From NCBI GenBank assembly GCA_013815505.1, contig JACDGA010000090.1, positions 1 to 7,236 on the forward strand: a DNA stretch of 7,236 nucleotides. Direction: 5' to 3'. This DNA comes from Acidimicrobiia bacterium (GTDB lineage: Bacteria; Actinomycetota; Acidimicrobiia; Acidimicrobiales; Ilumatobacteraceae). The translations under genes were made by a program, and so were the position numbers. Of this stretch, positions 1-4,433 are shown piece after piece; position 1 is the stretch's first letter, and each line of letters begins with the position of its first letter. Under the pieces are notes generated by a model that had not been told where the DNA came from, searched no databases, and saw nothing but the letters and a program-made list of their open reading frames with translations.

Positions 1-440
1 GCGTGGTCGAACGCTTCGGGCACCGTGGTGAGGATCCGGAAGCCGAGTGATTGCCAGAGGTGGACCGCAGCGCGGTTCGACTCGATGACGGCGTTGAACT
101 GGATCGCTCGGAAGCCGGCTCGCTCGGCCCAGTCGATCAGGTCGGTGCACAGCGCTCGTCCGACCCCACGTCCGTGGTGGCGAGGATCGACCATGAAGCT
201 CCCGGTCGCGACGTGCGAGCCCCTGCCGGGGCGGTTCGGACCCATCTTCGCCGAGCCGACGATCGCGTCGCGGTCGACGGCGACGACCGTCCGGCCGGGC
301 GGCGCCTCCATCCACCACGGACGAGCCTCCTCGATGCTCATCCCGTCGGGGTAGGCGTACGTCTCGCCGGCGGCGACGATCGACGAGAAGAACGGGTAGA
401 TGCTGGCCCAGTCCTCGTCCGTCGCCGGTCGGATCACCAC
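1..440 (-). CDS. GNAT-family N-acetyltransferase, C-terminus cut by window edge
   Basis: Read on the minus strand from a GTG at 438-440; the frame is open to position 1, giving 146 codons. The product starts V-V-I-R-P-A-T-D-E-D-W, a typical GNAT beta-1 start. It carries the acetyl-CoA pyrophosphate-binding motif A as RHHGRGVGRAL, followed by the late-domain signature NAVIESNRAAVHLWQSLGF, in which the Asn and the xLWxxLGF block are standard. The family transfers an acetyl group from acetyl-CoA to an amine; the substrate cannot be told from the sequence. The start was chosen because a TANNNT box (TACGGT, 448-453 on the complement) ends 7 nt before it, suggesting a leaderless message; the next codon is also GTG and could serve instead. 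It diverges from the polymerase-domain gene at 490. The last residues lie outside the window. Confidence 0.9.
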   Translation of the reverse strand, partial: MVIRPATDEDWASIYPFFSSIVAAGETYAYPDGMSIEEARPWWMEAPPGRTVVAVDRDAIVGSAKMGPNRPGRGSHVATGSFMVDPRHHGRGVGRALCTDLIDWAERAGFRAIQFNAVIESNRAAVHLWQSLGFRILTTVPEAFDH

Positions 441-447
441 CTGCGCA

Positions 448-453
448 ACCGTA
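448..453 (-). promoter_or_regulatory. Putative -10 box of the GNAT gene (leaderless)
   Basis: The minus strand reads TACGGT, matching the actinobacterial TANNNT consensus, with 7 nt (TGCGCAG) before the GTG at 440. This spacing would place the transcription start at or next to the start codon. No convincing -35 box is visible. Inference from spacing only. Confidence 0.4.
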
Positions 454-477
454 GGCAGGCGCCGACCGCACTCCGCG

Positions 478-483
478 TACCCT
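478..483 (+). promoter_or_regulatory. Putative -10 box of the polymerase-domain gene (leaderless)
   Basis: TACCCT matches TANNNT and is followed by 6 nt and then the ATG at 490, the spacing expected for a leaderless transcript. No Shine-Dalgarno sequence lies before the ATG, which agrees with that reading. No clear -35 box is visible. Confidence 0.4.
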
Positions 484-489
484 GCACCG

Positions 490-1437
490 ATGAGCGAGTC
501 ACGCCTCGGCATCGAGTTCTCGAGCCTCGATCAGCCGCTGTTCGACGGCGCCGGGGTCGACAAGCGGGCGTTGGTGGACTACCTCGACGCCGTACACGAC
601 CGCCTCGTGCCCGTGCTGCGCGACCGCCCGCTGTCGGTGATCCGCAGCACGGGCAAGCAGCGGCCGTTCATGCAGAAGAATCTGCCGAAGTACACGCCCG
701 ACTGGGTCGAGCGGGTCACGATGTGGGCCGAGGCGTCACACCGCGACGTCAGCTACGCGCTCTGCAACGACCATCGGACGCTGCTGTGGTTCGCCAACCA
801 GCGCGCCGTCGAGTACCACGCCACGCTCGGGCTGGCCGGCCGGCTCGACCATCCGACCCACATGGTGCTCGACCTCGACCCGCCGCCCGGCGACGGCTTC
901 GCAGCTGCGGTCGCCGCGGCCCGGCTCGTGCGCGGTGCGCTCGAGGATGTCGGGCTCAGCGGCGCGGTCAAGACGAGCGGGGCCAAGGGCGTGCACGTGT
1001 TCGTCCCGTTGGCGGATGGGGTCGACGCCGAGGAAGCAGCCGCAGCGACTCGCGCAATCGCCCGACGAGCGGAGCTGATCGACCCCGACGTGGCCACCAC
1101 GGCGTTCTTGAAGGCGGATCGCGGCGGCAAGGTGTTCGTCGACGCCACTCGCACCGGCGGCGCCACCATGGTGGCCGCCTACAGCCCGCGGGCGCGGCCA
1201 GGCGTCACGGTGTCGTATCCGGTGAGCTGGGACGAGCTGGACGACGTCCGGCCGACCGACTTCACGATCACGAACGTGCCGGCGCTGCTCGACGGGCGCG
1301 ACCCGTGGGACGACGAGATGCCCGCGGCGCAGACGCTCCCCGCCGATCTCGTGGCCGAGGGCCGCGAGATCCCGATTCCCCGAGTCGCAGCGATGCACGA
1401 GGGCAAGCGCCGCCGACGGGAAGCTGCGACAGACTGA
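490..1437 (+). CDS. Stand-alone LigD-type polymerase/primase domain protein (PolDom, AEP superfamily)
   Basis: A 315-residue protein with the complete fold signature of the LigD polymerase domain, an archaeo-eukaryotic-primase-type nucleotidyl transferase. An N-terminal segment with F-x-Q-K-N-L-P is followed by P-D-W-V-E-R-V. Catalytic metal-binding motif I is VLDLDP (residues 127-131, Asp128 and Asp130). Motif II is SGAKGVHVF (163-171). The later VFVDATR block (Asp218) and the AAYSPRARPGVTVSYPVSWDEL stretch are also typical. The family adds (ribo)nucleotides at DNA ends or gaps in Ku/LigD-type end joining and in repair. No ligase or nuclease domain is fused and no Ku or ligase gene is in the window, so this resembles the separate PolD proteins of mycobacteria. 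The start is the ATG 6 nt after a TANNNT box; the frame is open upstream to 400 but that part would overlap the divergent GNAT promoter. It faces the aqpS-like gene tail to tail. Confidence 0.92.
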   Translation: MSESRLGIEFSSLDQPLFDGAGVDKRALVDYLDAVHDRLVPVLRDRPLSVIRSTGKQRPFMQKNLPKYTPDWVERVTMWAEASHRDVSYALCNDHRTLLWFANQRAVEYHATLGLAGRLDHPTHMVLDLDPPPGDGFAAAVAAARLVRGALEDVGLSGAVKTSGAKGVHVFVPLADGVDAEEAAAATRAIARRAELIDPDVATTAFLKADRGGKVFVDATRTGGATMVAAYSPRARPGVTVSYPVSWDELDDVRPTDFTITNVPALLDGRDPWDDEMPAAQTLPADLVAEGREIPIPRVAAMHEGKRRRREAATD

Positions 1438-1466
1438 CCCGCCAGCGTGTGATCCCGTCTGTGGCG

Positions 1467-1499
1467 CTGTCACCTGTCGTGCTGTCACCTGTCGTGCTG
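1467..1499. repeat. Perfect 15-bp tandem repeat, two copies plus 3 nt
   Basis: CTGTCACCTGTCGTG occurs at 1467-1481 and again at 1482-1496, followed by a partial CTG. The second copy covers the last codons and stop of the minus-strand aquaporin gene (TCA at 1485-1487), so the duplication repeats the sequence for Gln-His-Asp-Arg-stop just beyond the real stop. Confidence 0.85.
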
Positions 1500-2219
1500 C
1501 CGAGTACCGGAGGACGGCACGGTGGCGTAGAGGAACCGTACGAGCGCGAAGGCGATCGCGCCACCGACGAGCTGCATGACGACGTACATCGGTGCCGAGG
1601 AAGGTCGGATGCCGGCGAACGAGTCGGAGAGGGTGCGGGCAACGGTCACGGCGGGGTTGGCGAAGCTGGTCGACGACGTGAACCAGTACGCCCCGCCGAT
1701 CCACAACCCGACGGCGAAGGCGACGACGTCGGCCCTGCCGGTGCGGACGCAGCCATGGATGACGAGCAGTAGGCCGACGGTGGCGACGACCTCCGAGAGC
1801 CACAGCGCGCCCGACGAGCGCTGCGTCGTCGACCACTCGACGGCGGGCAGCTCGAACATGACGTTGGCGACGACCGCGCCGAGGCAGCCCCCGACGACCT
1901 GCGCGACGACGTAGAGGACGCCGTCGCGGGTGCCGATCGTGCCGAATGCGCGATCAACGATGGTGACGATCGGGTTGAGGTGCGCGCCCGAGATCGGTCC
2001 GAGGACGAGGATCAGACCGACGAGCGCGGCGGCCGTGGCTGCCGCGTTTTCAAGGAGCTGCAGCCCGACGTCGTCGGGCGACAGGCGCGACGCCATGATC
2101 CCCGATCCGATCACCGCAACGATGAGCAGGCAGGTCCCGAGCGCCTCGGCGACGAGCCGGCGTGGAAGGTCGGCGGCAATCTCGCCGGTGCCGACCTCCG
2201 GCGCGTCATCGAGCTTCAT
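1485..2219 (-). CDS. aqpS: MIP-family channel, AqpS-like aquaglyceroporin of an arsenic locus
   Basis: A 244-residue integral membrane protein with six hydrophobic segments and two half-helix loops, close to the usual MIP length of 230-280. The first loop reads GAHLNPIVT (NPI at 82-84 in place of NPA) and the second FANPAVTVAR (NPA at 188-190). The residue straight after the second NPA, normally the aromatic/arginine-filter Arg, is Val191. A valine there is, as I recall it, also reported for Sinorhizobium meliloti AqpS, an arsenic-operon channel for As(III) and methylated arsenicals. The gene lies 22 nt downstream of arsI on the same strand and is probably co-transcribed with it. No good Shine-Dalgarno precedes the ATG, so translation may be coupled to arsI. 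The likely role is passive exit of arsenite or methylarsenicals across the cytoplasmic membrane. The family is certain; the substrate is inferred from context and the filter residue. A glycerol or water channel is the alternative. Confidence 0.88.
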   Translation of the reverse strand: MKLDDAPEVGTGEIAADLPRRLVAEALGTCLLIVAVIGSGIMASRLSPDDVGLQLLENAAATAAALVGLILVLGPISGAHLNPIVTIVDRAFGTIGTRDGVLYVVAQVVGGCLGAVVANVMFELPAVEWSTTQRSSGALWLSEVVATVGLLLVIHGCVRTGRADVVAFAVGLWIGGAYWFTSSTSFANPAVTVARTLSDSFAGIRPSSAPMYVVMQLVGGAIAFALVRFLYATVPSSGTRQHDR

Positions 2220-2241
2220 GACGGAGGTGCGGCGACGCGCG

Positions 2242-2667
2242 TCAGGAGGCGCAGCAGGTGGCGCCCGTTGCGGCGTGGCTGGCGAGAATCTCGTTGTCCG
2301 CTTGCTCGGCGTCGCCGTGCTTCACGTACCACTCCCAGCGCGTGCCGTCGGGACCGCTCACCCACGTCTCGGTCTTCTCGGCGTAGCAGCACACCGTGTC
2401 GTCGACGCCCGTCGTGTCGAGTCCGGAGTCCGCGAGTCGCGACTCGGCGGCCGTCACCTCCGCCGTCGAGTCCGTCTCGACGCCGAGATGGTTGATCGAA
2501 CCCGGTGTCGCATCGCTCTCGAAGAGCACGAGCTTCAGCGGCGGCTGCTCGATGGCGAAGTTGGCGTATCCCGGCTTCGTCTTGGCCGGACCGACACCGA
2601 ACATGCGGGTGTAGAAGTCGACGGCCTCGTCGAGGTCGGCGACGTTGAGCGCCAGTTGCAGTCTCAT
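2242..2667 (-). CDS. arsI: ArsI/CadI-family metalloenzyme, putative C-As lyase
   Basis: A 141-residue protein of the vicinal-oxygen-chelate (glyoxalase/dioxygenase) fold. It opens MRLQLALNVADLDEAVDFYT, continues with KPGYANFAIEQPPLKLVLFE, and has the INHLGVE and GTRWEWY blocks. The expected metal ligands are present as Gln4, His60 and Glu112, the Gln-His-Glu set of actinobacterial ArsI/CadI. The substrate-binding vicinal cysteine pair is Cys93-Cys94, and a second pair, Cys138-Cys139, sits near the C-terminus. ArsI enzymes use Fe(II) and O2 to cleave the C-As bond of methylarsenite, giving As(III); CadI homologues have been linked to cadmium induction, so cadmium is an alternative cue. The ATG at 2667 was preferred to the in-frame ATG at 2733 because it has GGAG 8 nt upstream and begins at the conserved domain, while the longer start would sit inside the divergent promoter. 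First gene of a leftward operon with the aquaporin. Confidence 0.9.
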   Translation of the reverse strand: MRLQLALNVADLDEAVDFYTRMFGVGPAKTKPGYANFAIEQPPLKLVLFESDATPGSINHLGVETDSTAEVTAAESRLADSGLDTTGVDDTVCCYAEKTETWVSGPDGTRWEWYVKHGDAEQADNEILASHAATGATCCAS

Positions 2668-2675
2668 GGTGGGGT

Positions 2676-2679
2676 CTCC
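2676..2679 (-). promoter_or_regulatory. Shine-Dalgarno deciding the arsI start
   Basis: The minus strand reads GGAG with an 8-nt spacer before the ATG at 2667. It supports this start over the in-frame ATG at 2733, which lies upstream of the predicted -10 box of the same promoter. Confidence 0.65.
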
Positions 2680-2713
2680 GTGTTCGATCGACCGATGTCG
2701 ATGTGTGTGAGGG

Positions 2714-2743
2714 TTGACGATAGCAGTATTCATCGACTATCGT
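2714..2743 (+). promoter_or_regulatory. Predicted arsR-arsM promoter
   Basis: The -35 box TTGACG (2714-2719) and the -10 box TATCGT (2738-2743) are 18 bp apart. The -10 ends 9 nt before the arsR ATG at 2753, so the message would have almost no 5' leader, agreeing with the lack of a Shine-Dalgarno sequence there. Both boxes lie inside the inverted repeat. Confidence 0.6.
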
Positions 2744-2746
2744 CAA
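2717..2746 (-). promoter_or_regulatory. Predicted arsI-aqpS promoter
   Basis: On the minus strand the -35 box TTGACG (2746-2741) and the -10 box TATCGT (2722-2717) are 18 bp apart, a mirror copy of the arsR promoter. Transcription would start near 2710, giving a leader of about 40 nt that contains the GGAG before the arsI ATG at 2667. Confidence 0.6.
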
Positions 2747-2752
2747 TGATCG

Positions 2753-3148
2753 ATGGATACGACTCCCACCATGACTCGCAACACGTCTCGAAACGTGACC
2801 CGCGGCGATGCCACGACGTGGGCTGGCTGGTTCCGGGCGCTCGGGGATCCGACACGGATTCTGATCCTCCACCTGCTCGCCACGGAGGGCCGCCCGATGA
2901 ACGTCGGCGAGATCGTCGACGTCCTCGACGTCGGGCAGTCGACGGTGTCGCACCACCTGTCGATCCTCGGCGAGACGTGCTTCGTGCACGTCGAACGCGT
3001 CGGCACGGCGAGTTGGTGGCGGATCAACGACCGCTGCCTCGCCTGTTTTCCCTCGGCCGCCGAGCTCATCATGGGTCGCCTGCCGCTCACGGTGCCATGG
3101 GACGAGCCGGTCGCTGGCGGCGCCTGCGCGCCGGGCGAGGGATGCTGA
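2753..3148 (+). CDS. arsR: ArsR/SmtB-family metalloregulatory repressor
   Basis: A 131-residue winged-helix repressor. WFRALGDPTRILILHLLATEGRPMNVGEIVDVLDV (residues 26-60) covers the first helices, GQSTVSHHLSIL (61-72) is the DNA-recognition helix, and a wing follows (VERVGTASWWRIN). The usual arsenic-binding Cys-x-Cys in the helix before the recognition helix (as in ELCVCDL of R773 ArsR) is absent; that place reads VGEIVDVLD. Cysteines are instead Cys76, Cys95, Cys98, Cys125 and the last residue Cys131, so a ligand site built from Cys95/Cys98 and the Cys-rich tail is possible. ArsR proteins repress until As(III), methylarsenite or another thiophilic metal binds. The ATG at 2753 was chosen because it follows the predicted -10 at leaderless spacing; ATG 2771 is an alternative. 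Its stop overlaps the start of arsM by one base (TGATG), indicating translational coupling. It probably represses both itself and arsI-aqpS. Confidence 0.93.
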   Translation: MDTTPTMTRNTSRNVTRGDATTWAGWFRALGDPTRILILHLLATEGRPMNVGEIVDVLDVGQSTVSHHLSILGETCFVHVERVGTASWWRINDRCLACFPSAAELIMGRLPLTVPWDEPVAGGACAPGEGC

Positions 3149-3864
3149 TGGCCGAGCCAGCGCTCCAGCGGTACGCCGACGCCGCCCGTCAGGTCGCCGG
3201 CGACGACTCGTGGGTGTCCGAAGCGGCCGGCTCGCCGTTCGGTGTCGGCCAGTACGACGATCCCGACGCTCTTGCCGACCTGCCATCGGCGGCGGTGCGA
3301 GTCAGCCTCGGGTGCGGCAACCCGACCGCCGTCGCCGAGCTCCACGCCGGCGAGACCGTGCTCGACCTCGGTTCGGGCGGCGGCATCGACGTCCTGCTCT
3401 CCGCCCGCCGGGTGGGCGACACGGGGTTCGCGTACGGCGTCGACGCGACGCCGGAGATGGTGAACCTCGCCCGCCGCAACGCCGCCGCGGCGGGCGTCAC
3501 CAACGTCGAGTTCCTGCACGGGATGATCGAGGCGCTCCCGCTCGACGCCGCCGCGGTCGATGTCGTCATCTCCAACTGCGTGCTCGTGCTGTCGAGCGAC
3601 AAGGACGCTGCGTTCGCCGAGATCGCTCGTGTGCTGCGCCCCGGTGGGCGAGTCGGCATCAGCGACATCGTGCGCACCGAGCCCGACGACGGCACGAGCT
3701 GTGACGTCGAGTGTGGCGCCGCCGCGATCGGCGTCGACGAGTACGACGAGGCGCTCCGGCGAGCGGGGCTCGCCAGCGTGTCGATCGAGCTCACCGACCC
3801 GCTCGGCGGAGGGCTCTCCAACGCCATCGTGCGAGCCGTCAAACCCCGCAGCTCGGTGGGATAG
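3148..3864 (+). CDS. arsM: ArsM-type arsenite S-adenosylmethionine methyltransferase
   Basis: A 238-residue class I SAM-dependent methyltransferase. The ArsM hallmarks in order are VSLGCGNPTAVAELH (Cys56), the SAM-binding glycine loop VLDLGSGGGIDVLLSARRVG (71-90), GVDATPEMV, ISNCVLVLSSDK (Cys144), RVLRPGGRVGISDIV, and the C-terminal CDVECGAAAIG (Cys185, Cys189). Cys56, Cys144 and Cys189 line up with the three arsenic-binding cysteines (72, 174, 224) of the algal CmArsM. The enzyme methylates As(III) to mono-, di- and possibly trimethyl arsenicals in the cytoplasm. Oddly, the N-terminal stretch before GVGQYDD, which in related actinobacterial proteins carries extra cysteines, has none (DDSWVSEAAGSP), and the protein is shorter than the 260-280 residues common for the family. 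The ATG at 3148 has GAGGG six bases upstream and overlaps the arsR stop; an in-frame ATG at 3142 would add two residues. Second gene of the arsR operon. Confidence 0.92.
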   Translation: MAEPALQRYADAARQVAGDDSWVSEAAGSPFGVGQYDDPDALADLPSAAVRVSLGCGNPTAVAELHAGETVLDLGSGGGIDVLLSARRVGDTGFAYGVDATPEMVNLARRNAAAAGVTNVEFLHGMIEALPLDAAAVDVVISNCVLVLSSDKDAAFAEIARVLRPGGRVGISDIVRTEPDDGTSCDVECGAAAIGVDEYDEALRRAGLASVSIELTDPLGGGLSNAIVRAVKPRSSVG

Positions 3865-3895
3865 GTTCGGCGCTCCCACGAGTGAAGGGCACGAG

Positions 3896-4163
3896 ATGGC
3901 CGAAGTGTTGCTGTTCCACCATGCGCAGGGGCCGGTGAGATCGGCCGCCGGCGGGTGTCCCCGTGCAGGTGCACGCCATGGAAGCGGACCCGTTCTTCGT
4001 CGACGACGGCGACGCCGCTCGCGAGCTCGTCGATTCGGTGGAGCAGGCCGAGTTGTTCGTCTACCCCGGCGACCAGCACCTGTTCGCCGACTCGAGCCTG
4101 GCCTCCTACGACCCCGACGCCGCCGCACTCCTCACCCAGCGAGTGCTCGACTTCCTTGCCCGA
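3896..4163 (+). pseudogene. Dienelactone hydrolase-family gene with internal deletion and frame loss
   Basis: The ATG at 3896 begins MAEVLLFHHAQG, the usual N-terminus of an actinobacterial dienelactone hydrolase-family alpha/beta hydrolase of about 190 residues. After about 3931 homology stops. From about 3951 a different frame encodes the family's C-terminal third: AGVPVQVHAMEADPFF, then ELFVYPGDQHLFADSSL with the catalytic-type His, and finally LTQRVLDFLAR. That second frame has a TGA at 3936-3938, so the pieces cannot be read as one protein. Roughly the middle 100 residues, including the nucleophile elbow, are missing. The first frame runs on as meaningless sequence, and the expected stop after DFLAR is also absent. 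It sits just after arsM on the same strand. The amounts missing are estimated from memory of the family. A non-functional remnant is the best reading; an assembly collapse is the alternative. Confidence 0.75.
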
Positions 4164-4223
4164 GGAGTTTGCGACGGGCGTACCGTCGAAACGAGTGGAA
4201 ACCGTGACACAGAGGAGCGAGCG

Positions 4224-4408
4224 ATGCGAGTCGTGGTCAACGAGTTCATGAGCCTTGACGGTGTGGCGCAAGCACCTGGTGGCGCCGAGGAGACACCCAT
4301 GGCGGCTTCGCCCACGGCGGGTGGTCGATGCCGTACTTCGACCCCGAAGTGATGGGTGGGTTCATCGACGAGGTTGTGCAGATCAGCACCTACCGCCCCG
4401 CGTCCTAG
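4224..4408 (+). pseudogene. RibD/DHFR-like reductase gene, truncated and frameshifted
   Basis: The ATG at 4224, with GAGGAG six bases upstream (4212-4217), begins MRVVVNEFMSLDGVAQAPGG, the characteristic N-terminus of the RibD C-terminal / dihydrofolate-reductase-like family. Near 4290-4292 the reading frame breaks. The frame that continues the family sequence (DTHGGFAHGGWSMPYFDPEVMGGFIDEV) is offset, as if one G had been lost from a GAGGAGGACACC-like run. The restored frame then departs from the family after about FIDEVV and stops at TAG 4406-4408. Only about 60 of the usual 180-200 residues remain; the rest of the NADPH-binding fold is missing, replaced by the end of the copper ATPase gene on the other strand. 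The intact ribosome-binding site suggests recent inactivation. Confidence 0.75.
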
Positions 4409-4433
4409 CCGGCGAACGCTTCCGAGCTCGGCC

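Larger units (their letters stand above)
2714..2746. promoter_or_regulatory. ArsR operator: perfect 10-bp inverted repeat between arsI and arsR
   Basis: TTGACGATAG at 2714-2723 is the exact reverse complement of CTATCGTCAA at 2737-2746, with a 13-nt spacer centred near 2730. It lies in the control region between two divergent arsenic operons, immediately before the arsR gene. Perfect or near-perfect inverted repeats overlapping the promoter are the usual binding sites of ArsR/SmtB dimers. The arms coincide with the -35 and -10 boxes of both promoters, so one bound repressor could block both directions. The symmetry is seen directly; ArsR binding is inferred. Confidence 0.75.

Noticed and set aside
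1429..1462. Inverted repeat ACAGAC...GTCTGT between convergent genes, as a terminator
   Set aside because: Only six base pairs around a 22-nt loop and no T-run on either side; not convincing.
51..1772. A very long open frame on the plus strand across the GNAT, polymerase-domain and aquaporin genes
   Set aside because: It runs antisense or out of frame to recognised genes and its product is a low-complexity Arg/Ala/Gly-rich sequence typical of shadow frames in GC-rich DNA.
2668..2733. A longer arsI beginning at the ATG at 2733
   Set aside because: This start lies upstream of the predicted -10 box, inside the operator spacer, and adds 22 residues with no family counterpart; the ATG at 2667 has a Shine-Dalgarno.
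2731..2755. Second inverted repeat CATCGA...TCGATG overlapping the arsR start
   Set aside because: It has the same 13-nt spacer as the main operator but only 6-bp arms, and TCGA-rich words are frequent here; not enough to call a second operator.
4422..4431. Palindrome CCGAGCTCGG between the RibD remnant and the ATPase stop
   Set aside because: A 10-bp GC palindrome without loop or T-run is expected by chance in DNA of this composition and is too short for a terminator.
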